DNA from: Candidatus Bipolaricaulota bacterium | Lineage (GTDB): Bacteria > Bipolaricaulota > Bipolaricaulia > M55B111 | Length of the DNA stretch: 54,027 bases | Assembly: GCA_018335015.1 (NCBI GenBank) | Contig: JAGXKX010000001.1 | Location: 1-54,027, forward strand | Reading direction: 5' to 3' | The notes under the pieces: generated by a model | Databases searched by the model: none | Told to the model about the DNA's origin: nothing | The model's input: the letters and a program-made list of their open reading frames with translations, nothing else | Shown here: one piece after another, positions 10,242 through 19,081 of the stretch | How positions within the stretch are numbered: position 1 is the stretch's first letter | Layout of the letters: each line of letters starts with the position of its first letter | Made by a program: the position numbers and the translations under genes

Positions 10242-10371
10242 AACCATGCCCGCTCGGCCTCCGATAGGATTTTCCTGAAAGGTTGTCAAAATGCTCGTCG
10301 TTTAGAAGAGAAGCTACTTCAATTAAAACTTCCGAACCCTATAAAAAAGGATATGAGAAACCGGAGGCAAT

Positions 10372-10755
10372 ATGGACTTAACCAATTCCGACCGTGAACT
10401 CACGGCAGAAGTAGAAGAACTAAGCGGGGAAAATATTTTTTCCTGCTACCAATGTGGTAAGTGTTCCGCCGGGTGTCCGTTTACGGATGAGATGGATCTA
10501 TTGCCCAATCAGGTCCTTAGAAAGGTTCAGATGGGCGACGAATCCGTTCTGGACTCTAACACCCCCTGGACCTGCGCATCCTGTCTCAGCTGTGAAGTCG
10601 ATTGTCCGAAGGGCAACAACGTACCGGCGATAATGGAGGCAATTAGGGAGATAAGCCTGAGGAAAAATCTGGACAGGGTTGACCTTAACGAGCTAAAGAC
10701 AAAGGAACTGCCCGAAATAGCCCTGGTTAGCAACCTCCGGAAGAAGACCGGTTGA
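10372..10755 (+). CDS. hdrC: heterodisulfide reductase subunit C-like protein (HdrC)
   Basis: 127 aa; CYQCGKCSAGCPF and CASCLSCEVDCPKGNNVPAIMEAIREI; overlaps hdrB by 4 bp. Confidence 0.92.
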   Translation: MDLTNSDRELTAEVEELSGENIFSCYQCGKCSAGCPFTDEMDLLPNQVLRKVQMGDESVLDSNTPWTCASCLSCEVDCPKGNNVPAIMEAIREISLRKNLDRVDLNELKTKELPEIALVSNLRKKTG

Positions 10756-11648
10756 TAGAGATGAGAGAAATTACGTATTACCCGGGTTGCAGCTTGAAAG
10801 ATACAGCAAAAGGCTTCGAGGATTCCGCGTTGAAGGTATCGAAAGAACTGGACGTTAACCTAAAAGAACTTTCCCGATGGAACTGCTGTGGAACGGTATA
10901 CTCCCTGACCGACGATAACCTTATGAAACAACTCGGTCCGATAAGAAACCTGATCAGGGCTCGAGACGAAGGGTCGGATGAACTCTATACGTTGTGTTCG
11001 ATGTGTGACAATACCCTAAAACGGGCGAACTCGCTTATAAGGGGAGAAGAGGATAAGAGAGACAAGATAAACAACTTCATGGACCAGGAGAGGGATTACG
11101 AGGGTAGTGTAGAAGTTCATCATTACCTGGAATTACTCCGCGACATCCTGGGCTGGGATGAGGTCCGGGACAGGGTCGTTGCCCCACTGGAAAGCCTAAA
11201 CGTAGCTCCTTATTACGGTTGCATGCTTACCAGGCCAAAAGAGATCGGACTCGACGATCCCCATGAACCGACGGTATTCGACGAACTGGTGGAGAGTCTA
11301 GGAGGTACGCCGGTAGATTTTCCTTACGAAACGGAATGTTGCGGCTCCTATAATACTGTCGACAACGAAGAGATGGTTCTAAACAAGGCCCAGACGATAA
11401 CCGCCGGTGCAAAGAAGTCCGGGGCAGACGTTATTATCACTGCTTGCCCTCTCTGCCATTTCAACCTGGACAGACGCCAGGCCGATTTACTCGAAGTGGC
11501 TCCGAACCATAAACCAGTGCCGGTTATCTACTTCACTCAATTAATGGCGGTCGCGTTTGGGTATCCCGAAGTTAACAATTTTGACGAACACGCAATAGAT
11601 CCGAGAGAAGCTCTCGAATTAAAGACTAAAGCGGGCAGCAAGAGGTGA
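10752..11648 (+). CDS. hdrB: heterodisulfide reductase subunit B-like protein (HdrB), two CCG domains
   Basis: 298 aa; YYPGCSLKD...NCCGTVYS...CSMCDN and YYGCMLTRP...ECCGSYNT...CPLCHFNLD. Confidence 0.93.
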   Translation: MIEMREITYYPGCSLKDTAKGFEDSALKVSKELDVNLKELSRWNCCGTVYSLTDDNLMKQLGPIRNLIRARDEGSDELYTLCSMCDNTLKRANSLIRGEEDKRDKINNFMDQERDYEGSVEVHHYLELLRDILGWDEVRDRVVAPLESLNVAPYYGCMLTRPKEIGLDDPHEPTVFDELVESLGGTPVDFPYETECCGSYNTVDNEEMVLNKAQTITAGAKKSGADVIITACPLCHFNLDRRQADLLEVAPNHKPVPVIYFTQLMAVAFGYPEVNNFDEHAIDPREALELKTKAGSKR

Positions 11649-11652
11649 TATC

Positions 11653-12342
11653 GTGCCTGATAAACCGGAAGCTGAAACTGTGGAAATTTTCATAATGGGG
11701 AAGAAGTACGAGGTCCCCAAAGGCCTGACGATAATGAAGGCGATGGAGTATAGCGGTTATCAATATATCCGAGGGGTAGGCTGCCGAGGGGGTTTTTGCG
11801 GTGCCTGCGCGACGATCTACAGGCTGGAGGGGGATTATAAGCTCCACACAGACCTAGCTTGTCAGACGACGGTCCAGGATGGAATGTACTTGACCCAGCT
11901 ACCTTTTACTCCTGCCGGGAGGAAAGAATACGACCTGGAAGAGTTGCAAGTCTCCAACAATCCTTTACTCGACCTTTATCCGGAGCTGGCAAGGTGCGTT
12001 TCCTGCAATACCTGCACGAAGACGTGTCCTCAGGACCTGGAAGTCATGGATTTCGTCAACGAGGCGATAAGGGGAAACGTAGGGAAAGTAGCCGAATTAT
12101 CCTTCGACTGCATACAGTGCGGTCTTTGCGCTGCCCGCTGCCCGGCCGAGATCCCTCATCACCACGTGGGGCAGCTCGCCCGGAGGATATACGGACGATA
12201 CCAGGCACCGGAATCCGAACACCTGGAAGAGAGAGTTGAAGAAATAAAAAATGGCGTGTTCGACGACGATTTAGAAGAATTGGTCAACCTGCCAGAGGAG
12301 GAACTTAGAGAAAGATATGAGAACCGGGAAATTGAATCGTAA
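11653..12342 (+). CDS. fumarate reductase/succinate dehydrogenase-type iron-sulfur protein (TfrB N-terminal/SdhB-like)
   Basis: 229 aa; 2Fe-2S CRGGFCGACATIY..LAC plus two CxxCxxCxxxCP motifs (CVSCNTCTKTCP, CIQCGLCAARCP). Confidence 0.88.
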   Translation: MPDKPEAETVEIFIMGKKYEVPKGLTIMKAMEYSGYQYIRGVGCRGGFCGACATIYRLEGDYKLHTDLACQTTVQDGMYLTQLPFTPAGRKEYDLEELQVSNNPLLDLYPELARCVSCNTCTKTCPQDLEVMDFVNEAIRGNVGKVAELSFDCIQCGLCAARCPAEIPHHHVGQLARRIYGRYQAPESEHLEERVEEIKNGVFDDDLEELVNLPEEELRERYENREIES

Positions 12343-13996
12343 CGACGACCTAGAAGAGGACCCATATCCCGAATCGATGCGGGAGTCCATTAAGAAGGTG
12401 GAGGAAACTCGGGAAGAAAGGCTCGAGGAAGAGGTAGACATGATGGACCCGGAAGAGCGGGACGAGGTCTTAAACAGGTTCCACCCCGATTATAAAGAAG
12501 AGGGAATGAGGTCGTTAAAAGTCGGGCCCAACCGGGGCGACGAGATGCCGCTCGAACTGGCCGATCTCCTGGAAGCCTATCCTGCCGTGGATCCTTCGGA
12601 AGTCGACCTAACCAAGGTGGATTACGAAACTGACGTACTGGTTATCGGCGGCGGAGGAGCGGGTACGGTCGCTTCACTCTGGGCAATCAAGGAAGGAATA
12701 GATCCCTCCGATATACTCATTGCCACGAAGCTGCGCCACGGGGACGCCAATTCGATGATGGCACAGGGCGGCATCCAGGCGGCGGACAAAGAAAACGACA
12801 GTCCGTCAGCCCACTTCCTCGACGTAATAGGAGGAGGGCACTTCGCAAACAAGCCGGAACTGGCCAAAGCACTTGCCGAAGACGCCCCCGAAATCCTTAA
12901 CTGGCACGAGGACCTGGGAATAATGTACGACAAGAACGAGGACGGTTCCATGAAGACGCTCCACGGAGGAGGCACTTCAAGGAAGAGACTTCACTCGGCA
13001 AAGGACTATACCGGAATGGAGCTAATGCGTACTATCAGGGACGAAGCGAGAAACCAGGACGTTCCGGTGGTAGAATTCTCCCCGGCGATAGAATTGTTGA
13101 CGGATTCCGACGGTAAGGTAACCGGGGCCTTGCTCTACAACATGGAGACGGAGCAGTACTACGTCGTCAGAGCCAAGTCCGTCGTTATGGCGACCGGGGG
13201 TTTTGGCAGATTGCACATCCAGGAATTCCCAACCACCAACCACTACGGCGCAACTGCCGACGGTCTGGTCATGGCGTACCGGGCGGGGGCAAACCTGCTC
13301 GACATGGATTCGGTCCAGTATCACCCCACAGGAGCGGCTTTTCCCGAACAGATTGTTGGGTTGCTGGTGACCGAGAAAGTTCGGGGTTCGGGAGCTATTC
13401 CCGTAAACCGAAAAGGAGAAGCTTTCGTCTACAACCTCGAGCCGAGGGACGTCGAGGCAGGCGCATTGATCAGGGAATGCTACGGAAGGAATAACGGAGT
13501 TGAAACGCCTACCGGTATGAAGGGAGTATGGCTGGACACGCCGATGATTGACATGTTACACGGAGAAGGAACGTTTGAGGACAACCTCGCTTATATACAC
13601 AGGCTTTACACCCGGTTTGGAATCGATCCAACAGAAGATCCGTTACTGGTCTTCCCCACGCTCCACTACCAGAACGGAGGAATAGAGATAAACGACGAAG
13701 GACGAACGGCAGTTGAAGGACTCTTTGCGGGCGGCGAAGTAGAAGGCGGCGTTCACGGAAAGAACAGGCTGATGGGGAACTCTCTACTGGATTATAACGT
13801 ATTTGGGAAGCGAGCGGGAATTGCAGCAGCCAAGCGAGCCAAGGAGAGCGGCTGGGGCGAGCTGACGCTGGACCACGCGGTAAAGTACGCCGACCAGCTC
13901 GACGACGCGGGAGTTGACGAGAAGAGAAAGTCTCCTATGCTGGTTCCTGAATACAGAGGCGAGGAGACATTGTCGCGATCTATTGACGTTTTGTAG
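12317..13996 (+). CDS. fumarate reductase/succinate dehydrogenase-type FAD flavoprotein (TfrA/SdhA-like) with acidic N-terminal extension
   Basis: 559 aa; DVLVIGGGGAGTVASLWA, HGGGTSRKRLH, DMDSVQYHPTGA, GIEINDEGRTAVEGLFAGGEVEGGVHGKNRLMGNSLLDYNVFGKRAG. Confidence 0.9.
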   Translation: MRTGKLNRNDDLEEDPYPESMRESIKKVEETREERLEEEVDMMDPEERDEVLNRFHPDYKEEGMRSLKVGPNRGDEMPLELADLLEAYPAVDPSEVDLTKVDYETDVLVIGGGGAGTVASLWAIKEGIDPSDILIATKLRHGDANSMMAQGGIQAADKENDSPSAHFLDVIGGGHFANKPELAKALAEDAPEILNWHEDLGIMYDKNEDGSMKTLHGGGTSRKRLHSAKDYTGMELMRTIRDEARNQDVPVVEFSPAIELLTDSDGKVTGALLYNMETEQYYVVRAKSVVMATGGFGRLHIQEFPTTNHYGATADGLVMAYRAGANLLDMDSVQYHPTGAAFPEQIVGLLVTEKVRGSGAIPVNRKGEAFVYNLEPRDVEAGALIRECYGRNNGVETPTGMKGVWLDTPMIDMLHGEGTFEDNLAYIHRLYTRFGIDPTEDPLLVFPTLHYQNGGIEINDEGRTAVEGLFAGGEVEGGVHGKNRLMGNSLLDYNVFGKRAGIAAAKRAKESGWGELTLDHAVKYADQLDDAGVDEKRKSPMLVPEYRGEETLSRSIDVL

Positions 13997-14031
13997 AACT
14001 TATAAAAACACATTTTAATTAAAGGGTGAAT

Positions 14032-14301
14032 ATGAGTACAGAAATAGAAAAGGAAAAGACTACCGAGAAATGGCCTACTGACCAAGGATACCTTTACATA
14101 AGAGAAGATTACTGCAAGGGATGCGGGTACTGCATTGAATTTTGCCCCCAGGAAGTACTCGAGGAGTCGGAAGGGTTTAACGAGAAGGGATACCATCCGC
14201 CAGAGCCAACGGCAATCGATAAGTGCGTAAACTGTGGTTTCTGCAGTATCATCTGCCCGGACTTTGCAATATGGGACGAAAAGGAGGGGTCAAATGAGTG
14301 A
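14032..14301 (+). CDS. korD: 2-oxoacid:ferredoxin oxidoreductase delta subunit, 2x[4Fe-4S] ferredoxin (KorD-like)
   Basis: CKGCGYCIEFCPQ and CVNCGFCSIICPD; immediately precedes korA. Confidence 0.9.
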   Translation: MSTEIEKEKTTEKWPTDQGYLYIREDYCKGCGYCIEFCPQEVLEESEGFNEKGYHPPEPTAIDKCVNCGFCSIICPDFAIWDEKEGSNE

Positions 14302-15439
14302 CGAAGCCATTATGACGGGTAAACACTTCATGAACGGTGACGAAGCCTGTGCCGAGGGGGCTCTTGCCGCGGGCTGCAGGTTTTTCGCCGGTTACCCGAT
14401 AACTCCTCAATCCGAGATAGCGGAAAGGATGTCGAAGAGGATGCCAGAAGTCGGAGGCAGGTTCATCCAGATGGAGGACGAGCTAAGTTCAATTGCCGCC
14501 GTTCTCGGGGGTTCCTGGGGAGGTTCGAGAGCAATGACAGCTACGTCCGGTCCAGGGTTCTCACTGATGATGGAAAATATCGGGCTTGGCATGATGACGG
14601 AGACTCCGTGCGTTATTGCAAATATACAGCGTGGTTCCCCAAGCACAGGCCTACCAACTGCAGTTGGGCAAGGAGACATGATGCAGGCACAGTGGGGGTC
14701 TCACGGTGATTACGGAGTCATTGCTTACGCCCCCACCTCCCCGCAGGAAATGTTCGACTTCACGGTAAAAGCATTTAATAAAGCCGAACAGTACATGATG
14801 CCGGTATTCGTTATGGCCGACGAGAAAATCGGCCACATGCGAGAACGAGTGGAGATAGACGAAAGCAAGGTGGAAATTTATCCCCGGCGGAAACCCGAAG
14901 TAGACCCTGACGAGTTCAAACCATACGAACCCGACGACGACCTTGTTCCTCGCATGGCTTCGGCGGGAGAAGGTTACAGAGTGCACGTAACTGGTCTAAC
15001 CCACAACCAGCAGGGCTATCCCCAGCTCGACGTAGAAACCCAGCAGGAAAAAGTCGGGAGGCTCGTTGATAAAGTAGATAAAAACAAGGACGATATCGTC
15101 GAACTCGACACGATAGGCATAGAGGACGCCGAGGTATTGATTGTTTCCTACGGGATGGCGTTTAGAACGGCTATGGGGGCTTACAAACAAGCAAGAGAAA
15201 AGGGGATAAAAGCGGGTATCGTTCGACTGGTAACTGTCTGGCCTTTCCCGGAAGACGAGATAAAAGAGTTTAGCAAACAGGTAAAGGGAATAGTCGTTCC
15301 CGAAATAAATCTGGGACAGATGGTCAGGGAAGTCGAGAGGGCGAGCGCCGGTAATACCGAAGTAAAGCTAGTACCTCATCCCGGGGGAGGATTGCACGAG
15401 CCAGAACAGATACTTGAAAGCCTGGAGGCTTTGTTATGA
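14294..15439 (+). CDS. korA: 2-oxoglutarate:ferredoxin oxidoreductase alpha subunit (KorA-like)
   Basis: Start corrected to ATG 14294 (MSDEAIMTGKHFMNGDEACAEGALAAGCRFFAGYPITPQSEIAERMS). Confidence 0.92.
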   Translation: MSDEAIMTGKHFMNGDEACAEGALAAGCRFFAGYPITPQSEIAERMSKRMPEVGGRFIQMEDELSSIAAVLGGSWGGSRAMTATSGPGFSLMMENIGLGMMTETPCVIANIQRGSPSTGLPTAVGQGDMMQAQWGSHGDYGVIAYAPTSPQEMFDFTVKAFNKAEQYMMPVFVMADEKIGHMRERVEIDESKVEIYPRRKPEVDPDEFKPYEPDDDLVPRMASAGEGYRVHVTGLTHNQQGYPQLDVETQQEKVGRLVDKVDKNKDDIVELDTIGIEDAEVLIVSYGMAFRTAMGAYKQAREKGIKAGIVRLVTVWPFPEDEIKEFSKQVKGIVVPEINLGQMVREVERASAGNTEVKLVPHPGGGLHEPEQILESLEALL

Positions 15440-16302
15440 CGACAGAACTCAAGCAAAAAGAAGAAGTGAAACCGGAACTAACCTCAGCAGAGCACCCCGC
15501 AACCAAATACCTCAGGGAAGAAAGATTACCGCACATCTGGTGTTCCGGCTGCGGGCTCGGATCCGCCGTAACAAGCTTAACGAACGCTTACGAGAAACTT
15601 GAAATTCCGATAGACGATATCGGGGTGGTATCCGGGATAGGCTGCACCGGAAGAGCCGCTGGTTATTTCGAAACGGATTCTTACCACACGACACATGGCC
15701 GGGCAATTCCGTTTGCCACGGGATTAAAACTCTCCAACCCGGAAATGAACGTAACCGTATTTAGCGGTGACGGTGATCTATTCGCCATTGGCGGTAATCA
15801 TTTTATCCACGCGGCTCGCCGTAACGTGGACATGACTGTAATCTGCGTGAACAATTACAATTTTGGAATGACAGGCGGTCAATTTGGCCCCACAACACCC
15901 CAGGGAGCAACCGCGACGACGTCCCCCTACGGCAACTACGAAGATCCATTTAACCTCCCTGACCTGGCCGCTTCCGCTGGAGCGATCTACGTCGCTCGGT
16001 GGACTTCCGTCCACGCCAGAAGGATCCAGCAAGCAATGGAAGAGGCCCTCTCGAAAAGGGGATTTTCCTTTGTCGAGATACTGTCACCCTGCCCTACCGG
16101 TTACGGTAGGAAGAACGATCTCGGAGAAGGAATTGACGAACTGAAAAGCTACCAGGATCGAACCGTTATAAAGCACGGATCGGACCCGGGCGATGCGGAG
16201 ATAGAACGGGATCCTGAAGCGGAGATCGTCGTGGGGAAATTCGTCGAGGACGATAGACCTACCTACTGCGACGTTGCAGACGATTACCTGCAGGGTCAAT
16301 AA
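15436..16302 (+). CDS. korB: 2-oxoglutarate:ferredoxin oxidoreductase beta subunit (KorB-like), TPP binding
   Basis: 288 aa; HIWCSGCGLGS, GIGCTGRAAGY, FSGDGDLFAIGGNHFIHAARRNVDMTVICVNNYNFGMTGGQFGPTTP. Confidence 0.94.
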   Translation: MTTELKQKEEVKPELTSAEHPATKYLREERLPHIWCSGCGLGSAVTSLTNAYEKLEIPIDDIGVVSGIGCTGRAAGYFETDSYHTTHGRAIPFATGLKLSNPEMNVTVFSGDGDLFAIGGNHFIHAARRNVDMTVICVNNYNFGMTGGQFGPTTPQGATATTSPYGNYEDPFNLPDLAASAGAIYVARWTSVHARRIQQAMEEALSKRGFSFVEILSPCPTGYGRKNDLGEGIDELKSYQDRTVIKHGSDPGDAEIERDPEAEIVVGKFVEDDRPTYCDVADDYLQGQ

Positions 16303-16401
16303 CCCCAAATTCCTGGGAATGGAGTGGTGATTAGACCTTTTTGCCTGGGCGATTTTCATCCGGTTAAATGAGGCTTAAAAAATATTAAAGGAGGTTAAGT
16401 T

Positions 16402-17757
16402 ATGGAAGAAGAATTTAGCGAAGAAGAACTACTGAGAAAGGCGAAAAAACCTGGAAAGGACGCGCTAAGGTTACATCCTTTCTACAAAGGAAAGATCCAA
16501 ACAAACCCCAAGTGTTCGATCAGGAGTTTTGAGGATTTTGGCATCTGGTACACACCGGGAGTTGCCGAACCGTGTCGGGAAATAGACGAGGACCCGGAAA
16601 AGGTTTTCGAACATACGAATAAGGCGAACATGGTGGCAGTAGTCTCGGACGGTTCAAGGGTCCTTGGATTAGGTAATATAGGCCCGAAAGCCGGCTTACC
16701 GGTTATGGAAGGAAAAGCATTGTTATTTAAGTACCTGGGCGGCGTTGATGCCTTCCCAATCACCCTGGACACGGAGGACCCGGAGGAGATAATCAGAACC
16801 GTAAAAATCCTGGAACCTTCCTTCGGCGGAATCAATCTGGAGGACTTCGCAAAACCCAAATGTTTCGAGATTCTTGACACTTTACGAGAAGAGATGAGCA
16901 TTCCGGTCTGGCACGATGACCAGCAGGGCACAGCCTCTATAGAGCTTGCCGGTGTAATTAATGCCCTCAAAATAGTAGGAAAGGACCTGGAAGAAGTGAC
17001 CTACTCCATTATCGGAGCCGGGGCGGCAAACGTCGCGCTAACGCGGGTAATGTTCACTGCGGGCGTTCCCCCGGAAAACGTGATAATATCGGACAGTACG
17101 GGAATTCTCCACGAAGGCAGAGAAGACCTTGAGGAAAACAAGGACTACAATCCCTACAAGTGGGATCTGGCAAAGAAGACGAACGGCGAGGGGAGAACCG
17201 GCGGCCTGGAAGAAGCAATACGCGATACTGACGTATTGGTTGCCGCTTCTGCACCGGGACCGGACACGTTGAAAAAGCGATGGATCGAAAAGATGAACGA
17301 CGACGCGATCGTCTTCGTCGTCGCGAATCCTATTCCTGAAATTTGGCCCTGGAAGGCAAAGGAGGCCGGAGCACGGATCGTAGGAACCGGTAGATCGGAC
17401 TTTCCAAATCAGATCAATAACTCTATCGGCTTTCCCGGGATCTTCCGCGGTACTCTGGACGTAAATGCAAAGACGATCACTGACGAAATGGCAATTGCTG
17501 CGGCACACGCCATCGCTGACACGGCAGAAGAAAAGGGACTTAAAGAAGACTACGTGGTTCCCACTATGGACGAGTGGGAGGTCTTTATCAACCAGGCTGT
17601 GGCGGTCGGCCAGAAGGCAATCGAACAAGGAATTGCCAGAAACGAATTAACCAAGAAAGAGCTGGAAGAATCCGCTCGCTCCAGGATCGAAAAAGCGCGA
17701 AACTGGACCCAGAGTGCTATGGAGGAAGGACTGATCGAGGAGCCACCGGAGGAATAA
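16402..17757 (+). CDS. malic enzyme (malate dehydrogenase, oxaloacetate-decarboxylating)
   Basis: 451 aa; IWYTPGVAEPC, VSDGSRVLGLGNIGPKAGLPVMEGKALLFK, VWHDDQQGTASI, DFPNQINNSIGFPGIFRGTLD. Confidence 0.94.
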   Translation: MEEEFSEEELLRKAKKPGKDALRLHPFYKGKIQTNPKCSIRSFEDFGIWYTPGVAEPCREIDEDPEKVFEHTNKANMVAVVSDGSRVLGLGNIGPKAGLPVMEGKALLFKYLGGVDAFPITLDTEDPEEIIRTVKILEPSFGGINLEDFAKPKCFEILDTLREEMSIPVWHDDQQGTASIELAGVINALKIVGKDLEEVTYSIIGAGAANVALTRVMFTAGVPPENVIISDSTGILHEGREDLEENKDYNPYKWDLAKKTNGEGRTGGLEEAIRDTDVLVAASAPGPDTLKKRWIEKMNDDAIVFVVANPIPEIWPWKAKEAGARIVGTGRSDFPNQINNSIGFPGIFRGTLDVNAKTITDEMAIAAAHAIADTAEEKGLKEDYVVPTMDEWEVFINQAVAVGQKAIEQGIARNELTKKELEESARSRIEKARNWTQSAMEEGLIEEPPEE

Positions 17758-17791
17758 ACTTTTTCTTTGACATCGCTTACTAGAGACCCCC

Positions 17792-18053
17792 GGGCTTCCC
17801 GGACCGAGAAATTTCCGACTCGCGTGTAAAGTAATCATTTACTAGAATCTAAGTTCACTTAGAACCATTATTAATTACTGAAATGGAAGCCCAGCACTCA
17901 ATTGGAGCCTCCATATGTAGACTGGGAAATTTTGTACTAAGTTGTCAATAAAACAACACCTTGCCTCTTCGAGGATTTAGTGCCCAATTGAGTGCTGGGC
18001 TGGTTCGGTCAGACATATGCGCCGCGTCGCTGAAATTTTCTCGGCCCGGAGCC
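17792..18053. repeat. ~260 bp nested inverted-repeat element; outer arms 17792-17824 / 18023-18053, inner perfect 18-nt arms 17888-17905 / 17984-18001
   Basis: Inner agcccagcactcaattgg/ccaattgagtgctgggct; outer gggcttcccggaccgagaaatttccgactcgcg vs reverse complement gggctccgggccgagaaaatttcagcgacgcg. Confidence 0.75.
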
Positions 18054-18196
18054 CTTTCTGGCCTAATACAAACAGAAAGGTAGCAAACTATGCCAGGAAA
18101 AGCATTCAATCTAAAGTGAGAAAACGATCCATATACTCAGGGCAAAAGAGAATAAAACAATTAACCCCGGATAGAATGGGGTTGAAATTATGAGAG

Positions 18197-19081
18197 GTGA
18201 AAGATATGAATCCGGAGAGACTCGCGCGGGATTTGGTTGGTCCGATTAAAAAGGCGGTCACCACGCTCCCGGAACCGACGCTGGCAGCGCTGAAAGAGGC
18301 GCGAGAAAAGGAGGAAGATGGGGCACGCGTCCAGCTGGACGCGATACTCGAGGCCGTAGAAATCGGCCAGAAAGAAGAGATACCGATATGTCAGGACACC
18401 GGAACACCTACTTTTTACGTTCAACTGGGAGCCGATTATCCGGCCATCAACCAGCTGGACGAGATCAAGAAGGCTTTCAGGGAGGGGGTCCAGCGGGCCA
18501 CCGAAGAGGTACCAATTCGGCCTAATACTGTCCATCCAATTTCAGGGAAAAACCCTGGAGACAACACTGGACGCTCCATTCCCTGGATAAACTGGGATAT
18601 TACTGACGGAACTGACCTCAAGGTTACGTACCTCCCGAAGGGCGGGGGCAGCACGAACATGAGTCAGTTAACTATGATGACTCCAGGTAAAGGGATCAAA
18701 GGAGTAAAGGAACTGGTCCTGAAAAGAATTGCTTCCATGGAAGGTAAGCCCTGTCCGCCGACCGTAGTTGGAGTCGGTCTGGGAGGATCGGCATCCATAT
18801 CGATGAGTCTGGCAAAAAAGTCTCTATTAAGACCTGTGGATGAACGCCATGAAGATCCGGAGATAGCGGACCTGGAGGAAGAGTTAAAAGAAAGAGCAAA
18901 TAATCTCGGCGTTGGTCCGATGGGAGTCGGAGGGGAGACGACAGTACTGGACGTAAAGGTCGAACACGACCACCGCCATCCAGCCTCCTATCCAGTGGGT
19001 ATCACGCCCCAGTGCTGGGCAAACAGGCGGACCTCGTTCCGAATCACCCCGGAAGGGGATCTCGTGGAGGTGGGAAGATGA
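18197..19081 (+). CDS. fumarate hydratase class I, alpha subunit (or L-tartrate dehydratase alpha)
   Basis: 294 aa; PICQDTGTPTFYV, NTVHPISGKNPGDNTGR, LPKGGGSTNMSQLTMMTPGKG, GVGLGGSA. Confidence 0.9.
   Translation: MKDMNPERLARDLVGPIKKAVTTLPEPTLAALKEAREKEEDGARVQLDAILEAVEIGQKEEIPICQDTGTPTFYVQLGADYPAINQLDEIKKAFREGVQRATEEVPIRPNTVHPISGKNPGDNTGRSIPWINWDITDGTDLKVTYLPKGGGSTNMSQLTMMTPGKGIKGVKELVLKRIASMEGKPCPPTVVGVGLGGSASISMSLAKKSLLRPVDERHEDPEIADLEEELKERANNLGVGPMGVGGETTVLDVKVEHDHRHPASYPVGITPQCWANRRTSFRITPEGDLVEVGR

Noticed and set aside
10086-10397. 103-aa ORF between mvhA and hdrC
   Set aside because: Overlaps the mvhA end and hdrC start, low-complexity composition atypical of neighbours, no recognisable domain; treated as non-coding spacer.
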